From Cellvibrionaceae bacterium AOL6 (GTDB lineage Bacteria; Pseudomonadota; Gammaproteobacteria; Pseudomonadales; Cellvibrionaceae): a stretch of 64,000 nt of DNA. Shown here in pieces: positions 46,841 to 54,504 of this stretch; position 1 is the first letter of the stretch; each line of letters opens with the position of its first letter. Under the pieces are notes generated by a model. That model had not been told where the DNA came from, searched no databases, and was given only the letters and a program-made list of their open reading frames with translations. The stretch spans positions 23,309 to 87,308 of the forward strand of contig NOXC01000015.1 of assembly GCA_003265435.1 (NCBI GenBank), given 5' to 3'. The position numbers and the translations under genes were made by a program.

Positions 46841-49194
46841 ACAATACCGTAGCGTCGAGCCTCCGCTGGAAAATCGCGCTTGATCGCTTTCTTGAGCACA
46901 ACCGCGAGTTCCGCAGCGCTTTCATAGCGGTCGTTCGGCGCCTTCTGCAGGCATTGATTGACGATGCGGGCTGCGCTGGCAGGTAAGTCCTTCCTTACCG
47001 AGCGCACGCTGCGGTGCTTGTTGTGTATGATTTCGTAAGTCAGGCTGGCGAGGTTGTCTCCATTGAACGGCAGGGAACCAGAAAGCAACTGGTAGAACGT
47101 GACCCCCAAACTGAATATGTCAGCGGTTGGCCCCACGCGCGCCCCACGTAATTGTTCTGGGGCCATGTACAGGGGACTGCCCAGAATCTCCCCGGTGCTC
47201 GTGCGTGAGTTGTCCAACAGGCGAGCGATACCAAAGTCAGCGACTTTTACCGTGAAAGGCTCCTCCACAAACATCACGTTGCCGGGCTTGATGTCTCGGT
47301 GCACAATCAATTTCTCATGCGCATAGGCTAGGGCCAGAGCCACTTCATACACGATTCGGTAGACCGTTGCCGCAGGCAGCAGCGACTCTGCGCTGACAAA
47401 ATCGCTGAGCGGTCGCCCTGGCACATAATCCATGGCGATGTAAGCCAGATCTCGCTCCTCACCCACGTCATACACCGCAACAATATTCGGATGCATCAGG
47501 CGCCCGGCTGCCTCCGCTTCGCGGAAGAACCTCGCGCGCAAGCCATCGGCCTGTTCGTCGGTAAAACGACTGGAGTCCAGCGCCTTGACGGCGACTTCTC
47601 GTGCGATCACCGGGTCATAGGCCAAGTAGACGATACCTGCGGCGCCGCGCCCGAGTTCATTCTGCAGTTGGTAGCGCCCAAGCATGTCGGGCATGTCATT
47701 GGCTCTGGGCGCATCGCTGCGAGCCTGCGTTTGCGCCAAGGGCCCAATCCCGCCGCGCGTCGCGCGTAATGTGCGCAAGCGATCTCGTAATCGAGCGTCG
47801 CCATTGCTGAGTTCAACCGTGCTCGCCAGAAGCGCGATGGCCTGTTCGGTCTCCCCGGCCTGAACCAGTTTGTCGCTCAATTGCTGAATGCGAGCCGCGC
47901 GGCTATCTGGATCAGGATGATGCGCCAACAGATTAATGGCCTGAGCCAAATACCGTTGCTCGTCGAGAATATAAGCGCCTTCGATGAGCGCCTCGGAAAG
48001 ATGGCGTTCTCGAGCACGGTGTTGTTCACGCAAACGCAACCAGAAGCCCATCAACACATTGATCAAGGTGCCCCAGATCAACACGATGGTCACGGATAAC
48101 CACAATGACATTGCCAGTGCCAGATAGAGGCTGCTACCAATCAGGAGCGCCGCTCCGGCGCCGAGCACAGAGAAGCGCCAGGCTCTCAATCGCCATCGGT
48201 AGTGGAGGTAGCAGAGGTACAAGGTCACCAGCACCAGCAGCCCGCGTAGCACATATTCCGCCCAAGGCAGTTGCGCATAAGCTTGTTGGTGAAGCAGGCT
48301 GTAATGCATGTCGGCGAGCGCCTGCAGCGCTTCAGCCTGTGAGGACGGACCGATGATGACGGTTTGCGGGAAGGCACTGACCAATTTAGCCTCGACCACA
48401 TCGAGATTAATGGTACGGGCGTGGTAGCCACTGAGCTCCCTGTGTGCAGCAACAAAGCGACCTGGCGGCAAGCTGATCTCGTCGTCCGCCAACAATGTGG
48501 CGAGCAGGCCCGGCTGCTGGCCGCCTGGGTGTCGCCAAAACAGTGCTGGCACACGTTCGCGTAAAACCAACATCACACTGAGCGCCTGCTCTTCATCGAC
48601 ACAGTAGCGGCACGCGTAGAACCAGCGATGCTGGAACCAGTCTGCGCGTTGGCTGAACTCAGCGATGGCCGAATTCGGCTCCAATGAATGGCGCTGACGG
48701 GGCTCAGGGAGCAACCCGACATGGACCCTGGGGTCTGTTAATAATGCTTCAAGATACCGTTTTTTCTGCACAAGGCGCACGGCCTCCGATGCCGTGCTGG
48801 GGCTTTCTGCCACCTCGGTATCGAGCGCGTTGGGCGCAAGCGCCAGTGGTTGGGGTAACAACAGCGCAATATCCGCTGTCGACGCATGCAAAATATTCGC
48901 GAGGATAGCCGATAGCGCATCGGTATCGTAAAAATCACGCTCCCAGCTGGCCATTAAATCATCGGGAACCGCCACGATGGCTGTTTCGGCGGGGCCTCGC
49001 TGAATACCGCTCAAACGCGCCTCAATATAGAGTTGAACCCGGTCCAGGAGCGTATAGCGGTTCAGGTGCACGGGTAAAATGCAAAATAGCACCGTACTAA
49101 TGAGCAGCCACTGACGAAAATTGATGCGGGTAAGAAAGGAGACGGCGCGAACACCGACACGCGTAACGACACTGTGACTGGTCAGCATCGACAT
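46837..49194 (-). CDS. CHASE2-like sensor Ser/Thr protein kinase
   Basis: A 785-residue membrane kinase. An N-terminal hydrophobic helix (about 28-45) is followed by a CHASE2-like extracytoplasmic domain (about 50-300, TAIVAVPDD … VIIGPSSQAEALQ), then about three transmembrane helices (about 315-395) and a helical TPR-like segment (about 400-480). A complete Hanks-type kinase domain follows (about 510-770): glycine loop GRGAAGIVYLA, catalytic Lys in EVAVKAL, HRDIKPGN, DFG, and APEQ. CHASE2 domains sense external signals. It is last in a five-gene operon with an FHA protein that can read its phospho-Thr products. Its stop codon lies in the inverted-repeat element. Confidence 0.87.
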   Translation of the reverse strand: MSMLTSHSVVTRVGVRAVSFLTRINFRQWLLISTVLFCILPVHLNRYTLLDRVQLYIEARLSGIQRGPAETAIVAVPDDLMASWERDFYDTDALSAILANILHASTADIALLLPQPLALAPNALDTEVAESPSTASEAVRLVQKKRYLEALLTDPRVHVGLLPEPRQRHSLEPNSAIAEFSQRADWFQHRWFYACRYCVDEEQALSVMLVLRERVPALFWRHPGGQQPGLLATLLADDEISLPPGRFVAAHRELSGYHARTINLDVVEAKLVSAFPQTVIIGPSSQAEALQALADMHYSLLHQQAYAQLPWAEYVLRGLLVLVTLYLCYLHYRWRLRAWRFSVLGAGAALLIGSSLYLALAMSLWLSVTIVLIWGTLINVLMGFWLRLREQHRARERHLSEALIEGAYILDEQRYLAQAINLLAHHPDPDSRAARIQQLSDKLVQAGETEQAIALLASTVELSNGDARLRDRLRTLRATRGGIGPLAQTQARSDAPRANDMPDMLGRYQLQNELGRGAAGIVYLAYDPVIAREVAVKALDSSRFTDEQADGLRARFFREAEAAGRLMHPNIVAVYDVGEERDLAYIAMDYVPGRPLSDFVSAESLLPAATVYRIVYEVALALAYAHEKLIVHRDIKPGNVMFVEEPFTVKVADFGIARLLDNSRTSTGEILGSPLYMAPEQLRGARVGPTADIFSLGVTFYQLLSGSLPFNGDNLASLTYEIIHNKHRSVRSVRKDLPASAARIVNQCLQKAPNDRYESAAELAVVLKKAIKRDFPAEARRYGIV

Positions 49195-49242
49195 TGCGCC
49201 CTCAGCCAGATGAGACGCTTCGGGTGGGGCAAACGCGACGCG

Positions 49243-49596
49243 CTACTCTGTGTAATACACACCTGGTATCCAGCTTTTTTTGATTTTTAGCGTTTTATCC
49301 AGGGAGTCTGCGGGGGACGTGCTGTATTCAAAACTGTGGGTGCCCAAGGTAAACACCAGCCCCTCTTCCAGAGCGTGCTCGGGGATTCGTTTACCCGCAA
49401 TATGGACGCCATTGGTCGAATCGGAATCGGATACCCACCATTGCCCATCGCGCTGCTCTACCTTCGCATGGCGCAGGCTGACAGTGGGATCGTCAAGCAC
49501 GATAGTATTTTCGGTTGAACGCCCTATTGTGGCCGCCCCCTCGAGAAGGATCATGCCGACAAGATTGCCGTTCACGCTGTGTTTAAGACAGGCCAC
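49243..49596 (-). CDS. FHA-domain phosphothreonine-binding protein
   Basis: A 117-residue protein, essentially one FHA domain. The peptide-binding residues are present: G25-R26-S27, S40-L-R-H43 and D59-S-T-N-G63. FHA domains bind phospho-Thr peptides, and the neighbouring Ser/Thr kinase is the obvious source. It lies 48 bp upstream of the kinase and 3 bp after the lipoprotein gene, so it is co-transcribed. Confidence 0.9.
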   Translation of the reverse strand: MACLKHSVNGNLVGMILLEGAATIGRSTENTIVLDDPTVSLRHAKVEQRDGQWWVSDSDSTNGVHIAGKRIPEHALEEGLVFTLGTHSFEYSTSPADSLDKTLKIKKSWIPGVYYTE

Positions 49597-49599
49597 AAA

Positions 49600-50214
49600 T
49601 TACGCCTCGCAGGGTCGCTTGCTTTTATACGAACTGGTCGATACCGAACCACTTGCTGCGTCGAAATGCTCAAACACCGCGTCGAGCATGGCATCAAACA
49701 CGGAGGCCAAATGTTCACACTGGCCATAGCTGACCGCAGCGAGGCTCAATACGGGTTCTTCATCCCCAGCATTCTGTTTCGCGATTGAAAGCTTGATATG
49801 TCGAGCAAACTCGAACTGGTCCCTGTCGTAGCCGTCCATCAGGACCACCGACCCGTATCCGTAGCGATAACCGACCGAGCCATAGACGTTCGAGTTGGAA
49901 TCACTCTTTTTTTGACGCACGGTGTCGTATTGCAAACTGGCAACAAAGTCAGCCTGCTCAGCGTCTTTCACCACGGTGTAGCCACGGTCTGAAAAGTGTT
50001 GGGCGGTGCGCTGTTTAAAATAATCGAACACCAAGGGATCAAACTCTTCTGCACCTGTTACACGCTCAGGCGCTACCACCGCAATACGCGCATCGGGCGG
50101 CACCGGTGACTCCCCGCGAAAGGTGGTGACGGTCGTGCGCACGCTGGACACACAAGCAGACAGCAACACAGCGAAAAGCACCACCACACCGCACTTATAC
50201 AACAGGCCTTTCAT
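49600..50214 (-). CDS. Lipoprotein of unknown function (DUF4136-like)
   Basis: A 204-residue lipoprotein with lipobox LSAC (about Cys21). The mature part begins with a TTVTTFRG strand and contains GYTVVKDAEQADFVASLQY, a pattern seen in DUF4136-type outer-membrane lipoproteins. A Gly/Tyr-rich loop (YGSVGYRYGYGSV) follows. No catalytic motif is visible. It is embedded in the signalling operon, directly touching the STAS gene, and may be the envelope component of the pathway (inference). Confidence 0.6.
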   Translation of the reverse strand: MKGLLYKCGVVVLFAVLLSACVSSVRTTVTTFRGESPVPPDARIAVVAPERVTGAEEFDPLVFDYFKQRTAQHFSDRGYTVVKDAEQADFVASLQYDTVRQKKSDSNSNVYGSVGYRYGYGSVVLMDGYDRDQFEFARHIKLSIAKQNAGDEEPVLSLAAVSYGQCEHLASVFDAMLDAVFEHFDAASGSVSTSSYKSKRPCEA

Positions 50215-50703
50215 TTACTTACTGCTCTCCAGTGTCTGAATCAATTCACGAAACGCATCGCCATTGCGATCATCCAGTTCGATCAAGCAATGATGCGCTT
50301 CGAGCACTTTGGCTTTTAAAGCGTGCTCGTCCACATCGCCCTCTTCCGGCAGGACTCTGTAGTTTTCATGGCGGATATCCGCCGACTCCACGATCTGCAG
50401 TATTTCGGAAAACCCCATCGAATCCAACAAGCGAGTAATCCCGGGGTTGGTAGAAATCACGAGAGGGTCCATGTAATCGAGCGCTCGCCCTTCAAGCGAA
50501 ATCTTGGCCATCAGCCCTAAGGTCGTACTATCAATTGCCTGCGCATCACTCAGATCGAAGATGACGGAGCAGAAATTCGGAGACGCAAACATGTCCTGAA
50601 TAAATGCGTCAAATGACAAGCTTAAGGTCAAGCGAACATCGCCTGACATTTTTATAACAAAGACACCGTCTTTGTCCGCGACTTTAATCACACCTGTATT
50701 CAT
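50215..50703 (-). CDS. STAS-domain protein (anti-sigma-antagonist-like)
   Basis: A 162-residue protein with a STAS domain (about residues 5-105). The conserved serine loop is FDLSDAQAIDSTTLGLM, where Ser/Thr phosphorylation normally switches binding. The C-terminal ~55 residues are an acidic helical extension not found in SpoIIAA. HsbA- and CrsA-like STAS proteins are dephosphorylated by PP2C response regulators such as the one encoded next door. No anti-sigma kinase (HATPase) is in the operon. Confidence 0.85.
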   Translation of the reverse strand: MNTGVIKVADKDGVFVIKMSGDVRLTLSLSFDAFIQDMFASPNFCSVIFDLSDAQAIDSTTLGLMAKISLEGRALDYMDPLVISTNPGITRLLDSMGFSEILQIVESADIRHENYRVLPEEGDVDEHALKAKVLEAHHCLIELDDRNGDAFRELIQTLESSK

Positions 50704-50774
50704 TGTGCACTACACCCTGATACTCGGATTCCCGCACTCATCGTATTCGTCAGCCCACATCGGACTGGCCTGCG

Positions 50775-51962
50775 TCAATCACGCCTTATTAACAGCATAG
50801 CAACATCATCGGGGACTGTGTCCACCTTTTCCAGTGCCAGGCCCTGAGCCACTTCAGCCAGCGTCTTCGGTTTGGCTGCTGCCATTAGGCGTGTCAGGCT
50901 CGACTCTTTCTCCACCAGTCCCGGCGCATCCATCAACTCCAGAGCACCATCCGAGAACACCAACAGCGAAAAACTCGGCGGCAATTCTACCGTGTTTAGC
51001 TCCCAGTTCGCATCCTCGAATAAACCTAGGGGCTTGCCACGTCCCGATAGGACCTGTTCGCCGCTTTCAGTGACCAGGATAGGCAGGGGCAAGTGCCCGC
51101 CCACCACATAGTTCAATTCGTTGGTGTGCGTATCGATCACCCCCACGAGGCAGGTGAGATGCGTCCCTATCTGGTTTTTCAACAGCTCGCGATTGATCAG
51201 TTGCATCAGGCGAGGCGCATCCTCGATGAAGCTGCGCCGAGAGTGGAATATACGCTGATCGCGGAAAAAGGAGCGAACCAGCTGTTTCACCCACACAGCC
51301 ACGAAAGCCGATGCCGAGCCATGTCCCGCGATATCCGTCAGATAAAACGCCAGATAGCGCCCATTCAGCAGGCCATAATCAATCGCGTCACCACTCAAGT
51401 AAAGTGAGGGGACGATGCGATAGCTGACTTGAAAATCACCGTAGACGACGGGACTGAGAGGGGAAAGCTTCTGCTGCACCATCCTGCCCGCGCTCTGGTC
51501 TCGCTCCAGTTCGTACAGGCTCTGGTTCAGCTCGCGGTTCATTTTGAGTAACGCACGCTGAGCTTCCGCGTGCTCTCGCTCCAAGCGGGCCCAACGCTGC
51601 GCCTTGTCGAGCACGCTGAGCATGACGTCAAAATCTTCGATGGGTTTTAAAAGGTAATCTGTGACACCCGCGCGTAAGGCCTCCACCACATCGCTGGCTG
51701 ACGCGGGGGCGCTGCAGAAAATGACCGGGATCATAGGGTCGGACTGTTTGATCACCTGCAGGAGGGTGTAGCCGCTTTCGTCCGTGAGGTTGGCTTCAGT
51801 CATCACCACATCGGGGCTGCGACCGCGCAAGCGGGACCTCGCCGCGTTCAGACTGTCGCAATGTGTGACGAGATAACCGTGTGCTTCCAGGAAGCGGGAA
51901 GCGTCCTCAGCGAAAGCGCCGTCGCTATCCACCAACAAAACACTGCTCGGCAAGTCTGTCAT
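50775..51962 (-). CDS. Response regulator with PP2C (SpoIIE/RsbU-type) phosphatase output
   Basis: A 395-residue protein: REC domain (about 1-125), coiled-coil linker (about 125-165) and PP2C/SpoIIE phosphatase (about 175-393) with TDIAGHG, GGHLPLP, LVFSDGALEL and DDVAMLL metal-site motifs. In REC the phospho-acceptor Asp is replaced by Glu56 (DVVMTEANLTDE) and one acidic-pocket residue is Ser13, while Lys106 (LLKP) is kept. Glu mimics phospho-Asp in some regulators, so the phosphatase may be constitutively on or controlled another way. Its expected target is the STAS protein encoded 71 bp downstream. Confidence 0.88.
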   Translation of the reverse strand: MTDLPSSVLLVDSDGAFAEDASRFLEAHGYLVTHCDSLNAARSRLRGRSPDVVMTEANLTDESGYTLLQVIKQSDPMIPVIFCSAPASASDVVEALRAGVTDYLLKPIEDFDVMLSVLDKAQRWARLEREHAEAQRALLKMNRELNQSLYELERDQSAGRMVQQKLSPLSPVVYGDFQVSYRIVPSLYLSGDAIDYGLLNGRYLAFYLTDIAGHGSASAFVAVWVKQLVRSFFRDQRIFHSRRSFIEDAPRLMQLINRELLKNQIGTHLTCLVGVIDTHTNELNYVVGGHLPLPILVTESGEQVLSGRGKPLGLFEDANWELNTVELPPSFSLLVFSDGALELMDAPGLVEKESSLTRLMAAAKPKTLAEVAQGLALEKVDTVPDDVAMLLIRRD

Positions 51963-52179
51963 ATTCGCCCCCCTGCGATACGCCCCAACGCGTCTTTGCG
52001 CGCCTGTTTTCCGGGCTACTCTCGCTCTGCAACTCCCTAATTACGGCGCAGTATAACACCTGGATGACGCCGCAAACCAAATGACGACATTTTTTGTACA
52101 GAGTGTATTTTCTCTCATCCGCTTTGGGTATCGAGGGCGTATCGGTCTTCACAATAACCTGAGTTAAGAGGACTCTGAC

Positions 52180-53145
52180 ATGGAACTACGCAAGCGATTA
52201 TTCACATTGATACTCATCACTTTCACCGCCGGCCTTCTGACCGCCTGTGGCGGTGACGATGACGACGACAACGACGATTCAATGGAAACCGAAGCCACCA
52301 TCGCCGGGACTTTAACGGCTGACGCTCAATTTTCTACGCTCGTCACAGCAGCACAAACTGCAGACCTGGTTGGCGCATTGGACGACGAGGACGCGACACT
52401 CACGCTTTTCGCGCCCACCAACGACGCTTTCGATAAACTAGGGCAAGACACCATCACTGCCCTACTCTCCGACACCGACCAACTGACCGATATTCTGCAA
52501 TACCACCTGATCAGTGGCGCAGCGGTCGAAGCCACCGCGGCCATCGCCAGTGCGGGTTCGAAGATCGAAATGGCCAACGGCGATGAAGCGGCGCTGTCGT
52601 TGAGTGGCGACGACCTGCTACTGAACCTTTCCACAATCACCGTCACAGACATTCAAGCCAGTAACGGCGTGATCCACGTTATTGATACCGTGCTGCAACC
52701 CCCTGCAGATCGCGGCACCCCCAGTAACAACATTGTTGAAACCGCCATTGCAGCCGGTAATTTCACGACATTGGTGACGGCACTGCAAGCCGCTGGGCTG
52801 GATAGCGTGCTCGCGGATGAAAGCGAAACTTACACGGTGTTTGCCCCCTCCGACGACGCCTTTGCCTTGATACCTGAGGCGACACTGACCGGGCTGCTCG
52901 CTGACACCGATGCGCTTCAGGGCGTCTTGCTCCAACACGTCATCATTGGCGCGGAAGTCGACAGCATCACCGCCATGACACTCAATGGAAGTAGCGCGAA
53001 CACCGCAGCAGACGAAGACGTCAGCATCGCCATCGTCGACGGCGAACTGCAAATTCAGGGCGCGGTCGTCACCACGGCCGACATTTACACCAGCAACGGT
53101 ATTATCCACGTGATCGACCAGGTCATCACCGAAACGCTCGAATAG
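52180..53145 (+). CDS. Lipoprotein with two fasciclin (FAS1) domains
   Basis: A 321-residue lipoprotein: lipobox LTAC (about Cys23), an Asp-rich spacer (GGDDDDDNDD) and two FAS1 domains (about 40-175 and 185-320), each with the hallmark motifs TLFAPTNDAF / TVFAPSDDAF and NGVIHVID / NGIIHVID. FAS1 proteins mediate adhesion at the cell surface. The GAGG site 11 bases before ATG 52180 supports the start. Divergent from the signalling operon, with no obvious link. Confidence 0.92.
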   Translation: MELRKRLFTLILITFTAGLLTACGGDDDDDNDDSMETEATIAGTLTADAQFSTLVTAAQTADLVGALDDEDATLTLFAPTNDAFDKLGQDTITALLSDTDQLTDILQYHLISGAAVEATAAIASAGSKIEMANGDEAALSLSGDDLLLNLSTITVTDIQASNGVIHVIDTVLQPPADRGTPSNNIVETAIAAGNFTTLVTALQAAGLDSVLADESETYTVFAPSDDAFALIPEATLTGLLADTDALQGVLLQHVIIGAEVDSITAMTLNGSSANTAADEDVSIAIVDGELQIQGAVVTTADIYTSNGIIHVIDQVITETLE

Positions 53146-53152
53146 TCGCTAC

Positions 53153-53178
53153 CCGGGCTCCGGCAACACGGAGCCCGG
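53153..53178 (+). terminator. Strong hairpin after the fasciclin gene
   Basis: CCGGGCTCCG-gcaaca-CGGAGCCCGG, a perfect 10-bp GC-rich stem 8 bp after the stop. No U-run follows, so it could be an mRNA 3'-end stabiliser rather than an intrinsic terminator. Confidence 0.55.
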
Positions 53179-53345
53179 CTTCCACCCCGCTTGTCCCGCC
53201 CTTTCCGCTACCAAAATCGGCCATTATGGTATACCTTTGTTAGAAGCTGCGTGTCGCATCTCGCGCAGTGATCGGGCATGGCCACAGCATGCTCCAACCC
53301 CGTCGCAACAATCGTTGCGCGCCCAACAATAAATGCGGAGACCCT

Positions 53346-53663
53346 ATGAGCTCAGCCAGCCGAGACTACCAGGAAAAACGCAGCTTCATAAGAATGAAAA
53401 TTGATACTCCTGCGCAAATCGAAGTGCAAGACGGCACCACCCTGCACGAAGGTGTTTGCCGGGATTTGAGTGGAGGGGGCATGCTGGTAGAGCTCGATAC
53501 CGCTCTACCCGTGGGTACAAACTTGAAGGTATGCATCGCATCGGCACATGGTCACGCCCCAATGCTGGAAGCCATGACCGAGGTCACACGGGTCGTCTCT
53601 CAGCCCGATGACAGCTCCAGCAGCTGCCTGCTCGGCCTCGAGATTACCGAAGTCCTGCGTTAG
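53346..53663 (+). CDS. PilZ-domain c-di-GMP receptor protein
   Basis: A 105-residue single-domain PilZ protein. I chose ATG 53346 (GGAG ribosome site 7 bases upstream; MSSASRDYQEKRSFIR) over the longer frame from 53268. The c-di-GMP-binding motifs are intact: R12-xxx-R16 and D40-L-S-G-G-G45. Such small PilZ proteins act as diguanylate-signal adaptors for motility or pili. MshE in this window is a second likely c-di-GMP target. Confidence 0.9.
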   Translation: MSSASRDYQEKRSFIRMKIDTPAQIEVQDGTTLHEGVCRDLSGGGMLVELDTALPVGTNLKVCIASAHGHAPMLEAMTEVTRVVSQPDDSSSSCLLGLEITEVLR

Positions 53664-53680
53664 CGCTTGCGACGGCGGCG

Positions 53681-54415
53681 CTACCAGTCGTCATCGCCGA
53701 AGTCGTCTTCGTAACCGGCGGTCACCTGACCGTCGCTCTCCAGATATTCCCTTCTTTGCAGATACGCATCACGAATAAAAATGTACAGATCCCCGGACGC
53801 CAGCTCTTCAATTTCGAACAGCTCGGCACGGTTGTTCGTCAGGCGCAACGCAAACAGGGAGTTCACCACAGCCTGACGGTCTACATGAGATACGGGGTCA
53901 AACACATACCAGTCCACCGGCAGCGCGAGGCCCTCACGCACGGTACTTGGGCCGAGGAAAGGCAGTACGATATAAGGCCCCTGTTTCACACCCCAGCGCG
54001 CGAGCGTTTGCCCGGTGTCTTCACCTTCATTTTCGGGCAGCCCCATTTTACTGGCCACATCAAAAATTCCGGCAATGCCCAGAGTGGAGTTCACCAGAAG
54101 CCGGCCTGTATCATTCCCCGCCTGCTTCCACTTCCACTGCAGCACATCGTTGGCAATATTGCCGACTTCACCGATATTGTCGAAGAAATTGCTCACCCCG
54201 GTTTGCACAGGCTCAGGGGCAACGGCGTCGTAGCCCTTGGCGACGGGCTTCATGAACCAGCGATCCACCGTCATATTGAATGAGAACACCGCACGGTTGT
54301 ACTTTTCGTAAGGGTCGACGGCAACCGGTGCTTCGGCCTGTTGCTGGCTGGCACAACCACCGAGCGACACCAGGACGAGCAGGATTACGGCACTAATTCG
54401 GAAATTCATATTCAC
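53681..54415 (-). CDS. mlaA: Phospholipid-transport lipoprotein MlaA (VacJ)
   Basis: A 244-residue outer-membrane lipoprotein, lipobox LGGC (Cys21). The family signature DPYEKYNRAVFSFNM (about residues 34-48) and GPYIVLPFLGPSTVREG are present. MlaA removes misplaced phospholipid from the outer leaflet and passes it to the MlaC/MlaFEDB retrograde system (family knowledge). The mlaFEDCB genes are not in the window. The acidic C-terminus (YEDDFGDDDW) is a common variable tail. Confidence 0.94.
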   Translation of the reverse strand: MNMNFRISAVILLVLVSLGGCASQQQAEAPVAVDPYEKYNRAVFSFNMTVDRWFMKPVAKGYDAVAPEPVQTGVSNFFDNIGEVGNIANDVLQWKWKQAGNDTGRLLVNSTLGIAGIFDVASKMGLPENEGEDTGQTLARWGVKQGPYIVLPFLGPSTVREGLALPVDWYVFDPVSHVDRQAVVNSLFALRLTNNRAELFEIEELASGDLYIFIRDAYLQRREYLESDGQVTAGYEDDFGDDDW

Positions 54416-54504
54416 CTGAAGGTTAATCTAAGCCCGACATTCTACACGCAAGGCACCGCGCAGTGTGTAGCACTTTGTTACCGCGTTTTTAATGACATTC
54501 AGGC

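Noticed and set aside
53268..53345. Upstream start for the PilZ protein
   Set aside because: The extension is low-quality sequence without a ribosome site, while ATG 53346 has GGAG at the right distance.
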